Shown: positions 49,014 to 59,400 of the stretch, one piece after another | Position numbering within the stretch: the stretch's first letter is position 1 | Layout: each line of letters begins with the position of its first letter | Assembly: GCF_011300875.1 (NCBI RefSeq) | Contig: NZ_CP049862.1 | Location: forward strand, 744,001-808,000 | DNA from: Sanguibacter sp. HDW7 | GTDB lineage: Bacteria > Actinomycetota > Actinomycetes > Actinomycetales > Cellulomonadaceae | DNA length: 64,000 bases | Direction: 5' to 3' | Program-made: the position numbers and the translations under genes | Notes under the pieces: model-generated | The model's database searches: none | The model's input: only the letters and a program-made list of their open reading frames with translations | Told to the model about the DNA's origin: nothing

Positions 49014-49439
49014 ATGGGCGAGGGCGCGCAGCCCGGGCAGGACCCGGCAGTCGCTGGCGACCCGGTCGTGCCCGACGACGCCCCGTTGTCAGACGACGCC
49101 CCGTTGCCCGAGGACGCACAGCTGCCGGAGGACGCGGTCGTCCCTGCGCACTTCGACGACGCCGAGCAGGCTGCGCGTGCGATCGCGCCTCGTCGCAACG
49201 TGTGGATCTGGGTGAACGTCGGACTCGTCGCGGTCGTCTGCGTGCTGGCCGTCGTGGCGGGGCCGCAGGTTGCGGCGCTCGCGCTCGCGGCGCAGTCGGC
49301 GCTCGCGGGCATCGTGCGGCTCGTCGTGCGCGAGCCTGTTGCGGGCCTCGAGGTCCGCAGCCGCTGGCTCGACGTGGGGTTCTACCTCGGTGCGGCGGTC
49401 GCGCTCGTCGCGCTCGCGCTCACGGCGCCCGTCGACTGA
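49014..49439 (+). CDS. DUF3017 membrane protein
   Basis: A 141-residue protein with an acidic Pro/Asp N-terminal half and three short helices (VWIWVNVGLVAVVCVLAVVA, ALAAQSALAGIVRLVV, VGFYLGAAVALVALALTAPV). The ending with REPVAGLEVRSRWLDV matches DUF3017, which in actinobacteria usually stands between purH or folD and mdh. ATG at 49014 has GAGGAGGA 3 nt upstream; a GTG at 48993 lies 8 nt after TAGGCT (48979-48984) and is an alternative leaderless start. Function unknown. Confidence 0.8.
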   Translation: MGEGAQPGQDPAVAGDPVVPDDAPLSDDAPLPEDAQLPEDAVVPAHFDDAEQAARAIAPRRNVWIWVNVGLVAVVCVLAVVAGPQVAALALAAQSALAGIVRLVVREPVAGLEVRSRWLDVGFYLGAAVALVALALTAPVD

Positions 49440-49456
49440 CGAGCCCACGCACCCGA

Positions 49457-49507
49457 CGACTCGGAGGGCTCCCGCACCGTTCGAGTGTGCAGGAGCGCTA
49501 CGAGTCG
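49457..49507. repeat. Family A hairpin, copy 6
   Basis: Left arm CGACTCGGAG (49457-49466, one change from the other copies) and right arm CTACGAGTCG (49498-49507). The middle pairs as GCTCCCGCAC against GTGTGCAGGAGC around CGTTCGA. It is 17 nt after the DUF3017 stop. Confidence 0.78.
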
Positions 49508-49513
49508 CGGCGC

Positions 49514-49565
49514 ATGACGACGGCCCGGCGCTCCGAGTGGTCTCGGGGCGCCGGGCCGTCGTCAT
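49514..49565. terminator. Bidirectional terminator, DUF3017/aquaporin
   Basis: A perfect 18-bp stem (ATGACGACGGCCCGGCGC and its complement, arms 49514-49531 and 49548-49565); the 16-nt interior pairs again as TCCGAG/CTCGGG. It lies 6 nt after family A copy 6. Confidence 0.88.
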
Positions 49566-49569
49566 CGGT

Positions 49570-50565
49570 TCAGGAGCGCGCGGGCTCCGCGTCACCGTCG
49601 GTCGAGGCGGTCTCGTCCGAGGCAGCCTCACCGGACGCGTCGTCGTCGGACGCGTCGGCGACCGGGGCGTCCTCGTCCGCGGCGGCGACGAGCTCGCCGT
49701 CCTCGGATAGCTCGACGATCTCGACGACCTCGGGCTCGTCCTCGAGGGCGACGGGCGCGGTTCCGAGCGCGATGATGCGCGCGACGAGCCCCGCGAGGAC
49801 GGCGCCGACGAGGGGCGCGGCGACGAAGACCCACACCTGCTTGAGGGCCCACGGGTCGGCGAAGAACGCGACGCCGAGCGAGCGGGCGGGGTTGACCGAG
49901 CCGCCGGTGAACGGCGTCGCGACGAGCAGCGTCACCGTGATCGTCAGACCGACCCAGAGGGGCGTGAGGTTGCTTGCGGCGCGCTTGGTCGTCACGCTGA
50001 GGACGACGGCGACGAGGATCATCGTGAGGACGATCTCGACGATGAGCGCGGTCATGAGGGTGATGTCGACAGCGCCGCCCGAGGCTGCGCCGAGGCCGGC
50101 GTGGGCGCCGTAGCCGTTCGCGCCGGAGGAGAACAGCGAGCCCGCGGTCGCGTCGTTGCCGATCGCGGCGGGCAGCGTGGGCGGGAGGATCGCACGGAGG
50201 ATGGCGCCGGCGATCGTCGCGCCGACGACCTGGGCGAGCATGTAGACGGGGACGTCGGCCCAGCGGAAGCGACCGGCGATCGCGGCGCCGAGCGTCACGG
50301 CCGGGTTGATGTGGCCGCCGGAGACGCTGCCGATGATCGCGATTGCGGCGGTCGCGCCGAGGCCGAAGGCGAGCGCGGTCGCGAGGGCATTGCCGCCGAC
50401 GAGGCTCGTATAGATTCCGGCGCCGACGCCGAGCAGGACGAGCACGAAGGTGCCGAAGAGCTCGGCGCCCGCGCGCAGGAGGAGCGAGGGCTGGGCGGGC
50501 TCGAGGGCGAGCTCGTCGAAGGTGGCGTCCGCGGCGTCGTACGCGGGGGCGTCGGTGAGCGACAT
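49570..50565 (-). CDS. Aquaporin / MIP-family channel
   Basis: A 331-residue membrane channel for water or small neutral solutes. Both NPA boxes are present (SGGHINPAVTLG and GGSVNPARSLG) with six helices between residues 30 and 265. N- and C-terminal acidic extensions are unusual: the last roughly 65 residues are mostly Asp, Glu, Ala and Ser. The ATG at 50565 (MSLTDAPAYD) is used because upstream in-frame sequence is not conserved-looking. Its selectivity (water or glycerol) cannot be read with confidence. It stands alone, divergent from icd. Confidence 0.9.
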   Translation of the reverse strand: MSLTDAPAYDAADATFDELALEPAQPSLLLRAGAELFGTFVLVLLGVGAGIYTSLVGGNALATALAFGLGATAAIAIIGSVSGGHINPAVTLGAAIAGRFRWADVPVYMLAQVVGATIAGAILRAILPPTLPAAIGNDATAGSLFSSGANGYGAHAGLGAASGGAVDITLMTALIVEIVLTMILVAVVLSVTTKRAASNLTPLWVGLTITVTLLVATPFTGGSVNPARSLGVAFFADPWALKQVWVFVAAPLVGAVLAGLVARIIALGTAPVALEDEPEVVEIVELSEDGELVAAADEDAPVADASDDDASGEAASDETASTDGDAEPARS

Positions 50566-50730
50566 GGTGGTCCTGTCCGTCTCGTGAGGACCGGCGGCCG
50601 GACGCCGTCGGTGTGGTCCGGGCCCCGTGAGGGGCGTTCGCGAGGATCCTCCCCGCACTGCCTGGACGATCCCTGAGTGTGCCACTCCTGGGAGTCGGTC
50701 TCGAGGTCTCCGTCACGCACTGGGCAACTA

Positions 50731-50744
50731 TCTTGACATCAAGA
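50731..50744. promoter_or_regulatory. Operator-like palindrome in the icd promoter
   Basis: TCTTGACATCAAGA (TCTTGA-N2-TCAAGA) contains TTGACA (50733-50738), a perfect -35 hexamer, so a protein bound here would cover the promoter. The downstream -10 is less clear (TAGCCT at 50752-50757 is only 13 nt away). A related palindrome precedes sucC (33470-33487). Confidence 0.55.
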
Positions 50745-50799
50745 AATCCGGTAGCCTGACGGGCGGACACCCCTCACACAGCACAGGAGCGTTGCGCCC

Positions 50800-52017
50800 A
50801 TGGGCAAGATCAAGGTCGTCAACCCGGTCGTCGAGCTCGACGGTGACGAGATGACTCGCATCATCTGGCAGTTCATCAAGGACCGCCTCATCCACCCGTA
50901 CCTCGACGTCGACCTCAAGTACTACGACCTGTCGATCGAGAACCGCGACGCGACCGACGACCAGGTGACGATCGACGCCGCGAACGCGATCAAGCAGTAC
51001 AACGTCGGCGTCAAGTGCGCGACGATCACGCCCGACGAGGCGCGCGTCGAGGAGTTCGGCCTCAAGAAGATGTGGGTCTCGCCCAACGGCACGATCCGCA
51101 ACATCCTCGGTGGCGTCGTCTTCCGCGAGCCCATCATCATCTCGAACATCCCGCGCCTCGTGCCGGGCTGGAACAAGCCGATCATCATCGGCCGCCACGC
51201 GCACGGCGACCAGTACAAGGCGACGAACTTCAAGGTTCCCGGCGCCGGCACGCTCACGCTCACGTACACGCCTGCTGACGGCTCCGAGGAGATCAAGCAG
51301 ACGGTCGTCACGTACGGCGACGACGGCGGCGTGGCGATGGGCATGTACAACTTCAACGAGTCCATCAAGGACTTCGCGCGCGCGTCGTTCGCGTACGGCC
51401 TCCAGCGCCAGTACCCCGTGTACCTCTCGACGAAGAACACGATCCTCAAGGCGTACGACGGCCAGTTCAAGGACCTCTTCCAGGAGGTCTTCGACGCGGA
51501 GTTCAAGGAGCAGTTCGACGCTGCAGGCCTCACGTACGAGCACCGCCTCATCGACGACATGGTCGCCTCGGCCATGAAGTGGGAGGGCGGCTACGTCTGG
51601 GCGTGCAAGAACTACGACGGTGACGTCCAGTCGGACACGGTCGCGCAGGGCTTCGGCTCGCTCGGCCTCATGACGTCGGTCCTCATGACGCCCGACGGCA
51701 AGACCGTCGAGGCCGAGGCCGCGCACGGCACGGTGACGCGTCACTACCGCCAGCACCAGCAGGGCAAGCCCACGTCGACGAACCCGATCGCGTCGATCTT
51801 CGCGTGGACGCGTGGCCTCATGCACCGCGGCAAGCTCGACGGCACGCCCGAGGTCGTGAACTTCGCGCAGACGCTCGAGGACGTCGTCGTCGCGACGGTC
51901 GAGTCCGGCAAGATGACGAAGGACCTCGCGCTGCTCATCAGCAAGGACCAGCCCTGGCTGACGACCGAGGAGTTCCTCGCAGCGCTCGACGAGAACCTCG
52001 CGGCCCGCCTCGGCTGA
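50800..52017 (+). CDS. icd: NADP-dependent isocitrate dehydrogenase
   Basis: Oxidatively decarboxylates isocitrate to 2-oxoglutarate in the TCA cycle. The 405-residue homodimeric type (eukaryote-like subfamily) is recognised from [73 protein letters not shown] and [26 protein letters not shown] lies 10 nt before the ATG. Its substrate is shared with isocitrate lyase at the window start. A hairpin terminator separates it from mdh. Confidence 0.97.
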   Translation: MGKIKVVNPVVELDGDEMTRIIWQFIKDRLIHPYLDVDLKYYDLSIENRDATDDQVTIDAANAIKQYNVGVKCATITPDEARVEEFGLKKMWVSPNGTIRNILGGVVFREPIIISNIPRLVPGWNKPIIIGRHAHGDQYKATNFKVPGAGTLTLTYTPADGSEEIKQTVVTYGDDGGVAMGMYNFNESIKDFARASFAYGLQRQYPVYLSTKNTILKAYDGQFKDLFQEVFDAEFKEQFDAAGLTYEHRLIDDMVASAMKWEGGYVWACKNYDGDVQSDTVAQGFGSLGLMTSVLMTPDGKTVEAEAAHGTVTRHYRQHQQGKPTSTNPIASIFAWTRGLMHRGKLDGTPEVVNFAQTLEDVVVATVESGKMTKDLALLISKDQPWLTTEEFLAALDENLAARLG

Positions 52018-52039
52018 GAAGTGCTCGACGCATGATGTG

Positions 52040-52073
52040 GACGGCCCGTCAGGAGAGATCCTGGCGGGCCGTC
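52040..52073 (+). terminator. Terminator of icd
   Basis: A 15-bp stem with one G-U pair (GACGGCCCGTCAGGA / TCCTGGCGGGCCGTC) and loop GAGA, 23 nt after the icd stop. Confidence 0.85.
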
Positions 52074-52109
52074 GTGCACGATGGTCCTGTGCTGCGTCGC
52101 TGCTGGTGA

Positions 52110-53153
<1,044 letters not shown>

Positions 53154-53174
53154 CCGGGGGCTTGACCCCACACT

Positions 53175-53220
53175 GACGACGCCGCCCCGTCGACCTTTCG
53201 GTCGGCGGGGCGGCGTCGTC
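53175..53220 (+). terminator. Terminator of mdh
   Basis: A 21-bp stem with one mismatch (left arm from GACGACGCCGCCCCG, 53175-53195; right arm 53200-53220) and loop TTTC, 21 nt after the stop. Confidence 0.88.
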
Positions 53221-53295
53221 GTTCCCTGGTTTCGACGAGTGCGTCACCGCCCGTGGGACGGTCCGTCCACGGGCGTTGCGGAAACGTGACCTGAC

Positions 53296-53408
53296 CTGCA
53301 AGAAGATGGTGGCTTTTGCCCCCGGGCGAGGCCTTTGGCGCGCCGATGTCATCCCATGTTGAGACCAGTGATTCTGCCGTTGCAGCAAGTTTCAGCAACG
53401 ACTACCCT
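53296..53408 (+). promoter_or_regulatory. Promoter and MalR-like operators of the amylopullulanase gene
   Basis: TTGCAG (53380-53385), a 17-nt spacer and TACCCT (53403-53408) form a good sigma-70-type promoter 54 nt before the start. A 23-bp element CGTTGC-N11-GCAACG (53378-53400) overlaps its -35 and spacer, and CTGCAAG (53296-53302) is the complement of CTTGCAG, the repeat bound by MalR-type LacI repressors upstream of streptomycete mal and amylase genes. Maltose-type induction is inferred. The rest of the 309-nt gap has an unrelated small hairpin at 53248-53275. Confidence 0.55.
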
Positions 53409-53462
53409 CTGCCGCAGATGTGATTGCCAACACCGTGGTTGCGCAGACGAAGGAGTCGTGAC

Positions 53463-56400
53463 ATGCAGGAACGTCGTCCCACACGGGTCGGGAGGCAGCG
53501 GACCGCCGCCTACCTCTCGACCTTCGCCCTCGCGGCGTCGGGCATCGTGGCAGGAGCCGCGCCCGCCCTCGCCGCCGAACCCGAGGCCTACCGGCTCGTC
53601 GGCAGCCTCCAGTCAGAGCTTGGCTGCACCGGCGACGACGGGGGCGACTGGCTCCCCGCGTGCGACGCGGGAGCGCTCACCCAGGTCGCGGACACGACCA
53701 CGTGGTCGCTCGACGCGGAGCTTCCGGCCGGTTCGTACGAGTTCAAGGTTCTCGCAGGCGACGCATGGACCGCGAAGGCGTGGGGCCGCGCCGGCTCGAG
53801 CGCCGAGGGCGCCGCGAACATCCGCCTCACCACGGGCGGCGACGCAGACTTCCGCTTCGTCTTCGACACGGCGACCGGCCGCGTCCAGGTCGTGCCGACC
53901 GGCACGACGGTCATCCCGGCGACGGACGCCGACGCCCCCCGCCCCGTGCGCCAGGCCGGCTCCGACGAGCAGTTCTACTTCGTCCTCACCGACCGCTTCG
54001 CCAACGGCGACACGAGCAACGACCTCGGCGGCATCGCCGGCGACCGCTCCGCCAACGGCTTCGACCCGTCCGACAAGGCGTACTACCACGGCGGCGACAT
54101 CGCGGGCCTGCGCAGCAAGCTCGACTACATCGAGGGCCTCGGTACGACGGCACTCTGGCTCACGCCCTCCTTCAAGAACCGTGCCGTCCAGGGCACGGGC
54201 GCGGACCAGTCGGCCGGGTACCACGGCTACTGGATCACCGACTTCACGCAGATCGACCCGCACCTCGGCACGAACGAGGACCTCGATGCGCTCGTCGACG
54301 AGGCGCATGCGCGCGGCATCAAGGTGTACTTCGACATCATCGTCAACCACACCGCGGACATCATCGACTACGAGGAGGGCGTCTACACGTACCGCCCGAC
54401 GCCGGGCGAGCCGTACACGCCGTTCATCCCCGTCGGGCTCGAGGACGCCAAGGTCCCGGCGTGGCTCAACGACACGTCGCTCTACAACAACCGCGGCAAC
54501 TCGACGTGGCAGGGTGAGTCGGCGGTGCTCGGCGACTTCGACGGCCTCGACGACCTCGACACGAAGAAGCCCGAGGTCGTCCAGGGCTTCATCGACATCT
54601 ACGAGAAGTGGGCGACGAGCGGCATCGACGGCTTCCGCATCGACACCGCCAAGCACGTCGACTTCTCGTTCTGGGAGCAGTGGACGACGGCGATCAAGGC
54701 CGCCACGGCCGACAACCCCGACTTCTTCATGTTCGGCGAGGTCTACGACGCCGACCCCGTGAAGCTCTCGCCGTACCTGCGCGACTCCGACATGGACGCG
54801 GTCCTCGACTTCACCTTCCAGGACGCCGCCGCGGTCTTCGCCCAGGGCGGGAAGGCCTCGAACCTCACAACCCTCTTCGGGGGCGACGACCGCTACACGA
54901 CGGCCACGAAGAACGCCCACTCGCTGCCGACCTTCCTCGGCAACCACGACATGGGTCGCATCGGCTACTTCGTCAAGGACAAGGACGACGCCGAGAAGCG
55001 CTCCGAGCTCGCGCACTCGCTCATGTACCTCACGCGCGGCCAGCCGGTCGTCTACTACGGCGACGAGCAGGGCTTCGTCGGCGCCGCCGGCGACGGCAAG
55101 GACAAGAACGCGCGCCAGTCGCTCTTCGCGTCGCAGGTCACGGAGTTCACGACGCAGAAGCTGCTCGACGGGACGACGGCCGGAGCCGTCGACCGCTACG
55201 ACACGGACGCGGCGCTCTACACGCACATCGCGGGCCTCTCGAAGCTTCGGGCTGACCACCGCGCGCTGTCCGCGGGCGCCCAGATCGAGCAGTCCGCCGA
55301 CTCGAACGCCGGGATCTACGCGTTCTCGCGCGTCGACGAGAAGGCGTCCGCCCCCCAGGAGTACGTCGTCGCCGTCAACAACGCGACGACGGAGCAGAGC
55401 GCGACGTTCACGGCGCTCACGCCCGACGCGACGTTCGAGGGGCTCTACGGCACCGACGCGAGCGTCACGTCGGCCTCCGACGGCACGGTCACGGTGACGG
55501 TCCCGGCGCTGTCCGCGGTCGTCCTGCGTGCGACGAGCCCGCTCGTCGCGGACGACGCTCCCGTCGTCCCCGTCTTCACGTCGCCCGTCGCAGGCGGCGG
55601 CGTCCGTGACGAGGGCGCGATCTCGGTCGACCTCGGCACCGCGCGCTACGCCGAGACGACGTTCTGGGCCCGCCTCGCGGGCGCGGACGACTGGACGCTC
55701 CTCGGCACCGACGACACGACGACCCCGCGGATCTACCTCGACACCGACGGCTACGCGCAGGGCTCGCTCCTCGAGCTGCGCGCGGTCGCGCGCGACGCGG
55801 CTGGCAACCTCACGCAGACCGTCATGACGGCCGTCGTCGGCGACGACCACGGCCTCGGCTACGCCGAGGGCAGCGACGCCTCCCAGCGGCTGACGATCCC
55901 CGGCTCGCACGGCACCGAGATCGGCGGCTGCGCCGACTGGACGCTCGGCTGCGAGTCGATGGCGCTCACCAAGCAGTCCGACGGAACCTTCCAGGGAACC
56001 TTCGACATCCCGGCGGGCACCTACGAGTTCAAGTTCGCGTTCGGCACCGAGTGGGGCAACGACTACGGCCCCGGAGGCTCGCAGGCGGGGCAGAAGAACT
56101 ACTCGTACGTCCACGCGGGCGGACCCGTGACCTTCTTCTTCGACCCGGTGACGAAGCTCGGCGCGTACACCGCTGAGGGCCGTGTCCTCACGGTCGCGGG
56201 CGACTTCCAGACGCAGCTCGGCTGCGCGGCCGCCTGGTCGGACGCCTGCCTCGGCGGCCAGCTCGAGCTCCGTGAGGACGGTACGTACCGTTACGTGCTC
56301 GACGGCCTCACCCCGGGCTCCTACGAGCTCAAGGTCATCGAGAACCTCGACTGGTCGACGTCGTTCGGGACGTCCGCCGGCGGCAACGTCGCGTTCGAGA

Positions 56401-59400
56401 TCACGGCGGAGAACCCCGCTGCTGTCGTGACGCTCGACCCGACGACGAACGTTGTCACCGTCGAGACGGGCGCGGCGCCCCAGGAGGGCCCCGAGCCGCA
56501 GCGTGACATCACCGTCAACATCGCGGGCTCGCTCAACTCCGAGATGGGTTGTGCGGGCGACTGGTCGGCGGACTGCGCCGATGCGGTCCTCACCCAGCAG
56601 GTCGGCTCGGTCTTCTCGCAGACCTTCACGCTGCCCGCGGGCAGCTACGAGTACAAGGTGACGATCGACGGCTCGTGGGACGAGAACTACGGCACCGACC
56701 GCACGGTCGGCTCCGGCAACATCCCGCTCGTCCTCGCCAAGGAGACCGCGGTGACGTTCGTCTACGACGACGCCTCGCACTTCGTCGACGCGATCTACGC
56801 GGGCGGCCCGAGCCGCATCGCCGTCGTCGCGGGGACGATCCAGGACCAGCTCGGCTGCGCCGGGGTCTGGGACCCCAAGTGCCTCGGATCGTGGCTCCAG
56901 AACCACGACCGCGGCGGCGAGGTCTACGTTCTGCAGACCAACCGCCTGAAGAAGGGGTCGTACTCTGCGAAGGCAGCGCTCGACCTCGGCTGGGCCGAGG
57001 CCTACCCGGGCTCCGACCTCAGCTTCACCGTCCCGAAGGACTACGCCACGATGAACTTCCGACTCGACCTCTCCACGGGGGAGTTCACGGCCGCGGCCGA
57101 CACCTCCGTCGCAGGCGAGGGCGCGCGCGCCTCCTGGCTCGACGAGCGCACGCTCGCCGTCCCGGCCTCCGCGGCCGCGGGCGCGACCTGGACGCTGCGG
57201 TCGTCGGCCGACGGCGGCATGACCGCGTCGAAGACCGGCGTCTCGGCGCCCGAGGGCACCGACGCGTTCACGCTCACGGCGCTCTCGTCGGGCCTGCCGG
57301 CCGCGCTGCGCGCCGCGTACCCGCATCTCGCGACGTACGCCGCGCTCGAGCTCCCGGCCGGCGTCGACCGCGCCGCGGTCGAGGCCGCGCTCCAGGGACA
57401 GCTCCTGCTGTCCGCCGAGAAGGACGGGGCCGTCGCGTACGCGACGGGCGTCCAGCTCGCTGGCGTCCTCGACGACGTCTACGCGGCCGCGCTCGACCGT
57501 GACCTCGGCGCGACGTTCGCCGCGGGCGTCCCGACGCTCACGCTGTGGGCGCCGACCGCCCGCTCGGTGACGACGCAGGTCTGGCTCGACGGCGCCGGCA
57601 CGGCGACCGGCGAGATGACGGAGGTCGCGGCCACCCGCCAGGCCGACGGCACCTGGGTCACGCAGGGCACGGCAGCGTGGAAGGGCAAGGCCTTCCGCTA
57701 CGACGTCGAGGTCTACGTGCCGACGACCGGGAAGGTCGAGCACAACCTCGTCACCGACCCGTACTCCGTCGCGCTCACGCTCAACTCGACGCACTCCGTG
57801 CTCGTCGACCTCGCGGACGCGGCGTTCCGGCCCGCTGCGTGGACGTCGGCCACCTCGCCGACGATTGCGCGGCCCGTCGACCGCTCGATCTACGAGCTCC
57901 ATGTCCGCGACTTCTCGATGACCGACACGTCGGTCCCCGAGGCGCAGCGCGGCACGTACCTCGCCTTCGCGGGCGAGGGCAACGGCGTCAAGCACCTGCG
58001 CAAGCTCGCTGCCGCGGGCCTCAACACCGTGCACCTCCTGCCGTCCTTCGACATCGCGACGATCGAGGAGGACCGCACCAAGCAGAAGACGACCGCGGAC
58101 CTCTCCGGCTTCGGCCCGGCGTCCGAGGAGCAGCAGGCCGCCGTCACCGCGATCAAGGACGAGGACGGCTTCAACTGGGGCTACGACCCGATGCACTGGA
58201 CCGCGCCGGAGGGCTCGTACGCGACCACCGGCAACCAGGACGGCGGCAAGCGCGTCGCCGAGTACCGCACGATGGTCGGAGCGCTCCACGCGAACGGCCT
58301 CCAGGTGGTCCAGGACGTCGTCTACAACCACACGGCTGCGTCCGGCCAGGACCCGAAGTCTGTCCTCGACCGCGTCGTGCCCGGCTACTACCAGCGCCTC
58401 TCGGCGACGGGCGGCGTCGAGAACTCGACGTGCTGCTCGAACGTCGCCACGGAGAACGCCTTCGCGCAGAAGCTCATGGTCGACTCCGTCGTCACGTGGG
58501 CGACGCAGTACAAGATCGACGGCTTCCGCTTCGACCTCATGGGACACCACTCCAAGGCGAACATGCTTGCGGTCCGTGCGGCGCTCGACGCGCTCACGGT
58601 CGCGAAGGACGGCGTCGACGGCTCGAAGATCTACCTCTACGGCGAGGGCTGGAACTTCGGCGAGGTCGCGAACAACGCCCGCTTCGAGCAGGCGACGCAG
58701 GGTCAGCTGAACGGCACGGGCATCGGGACGTTCTCCGACCGCCTGCGTGACGCGGTCCACGGCGGCTCGCCGGTCGACGGCGGCTCGACGTTCGTCCAGG
58801 GCTTCGGCACCGGGCTCGGCACCGATCCGAACGGCGGCAAGCGCGGCGACGGCGGCACCAACACGGGCGCGGCCGACGAGGTCGCCGACCTGCGTCACCA
58901 GACGGACCTCGTGCGCCTGGGGCTCGCGGGCAACCTCGCGGACTACACGTTCGCGACGTCCGCCGGCACGGCGCAGCGGGGTGACGAGCTCGACTACCGC
59001 GGTGCTCCCGCCGGGTATGCGAGCCAGCCTGACGAGGTCGTCACGTACGTCGACGCGCACGACAACGAGACGCTCTTCGACATCCTCACGCTCAAGCTGC
59101 CGACGGACACGTCGATGGCGGACCGCGTGCGCATGAACACGCTGTCGCTCGCGACGACGACGCTCGCCCAGACGCCCACGTTCTGGCACGCCGGCACGGA
59201 CCTGCTGCGGTCGAAGTCCCTCGACCGTGACAGCTACAACTCGGGCGACCACTTCAACGCGGTCGACTGGACCGGGCAGTCCAACAACTTCGGTGTGGGC
59301 CTCCCGCCCGAGGAGAAGAACGGGGAGAAGTGGTCGATCATGACGCCTCTCCTGTCCGACCCCGCGCTCAAGCCGTCGGCCGCGGACATCGCGACCGCGA

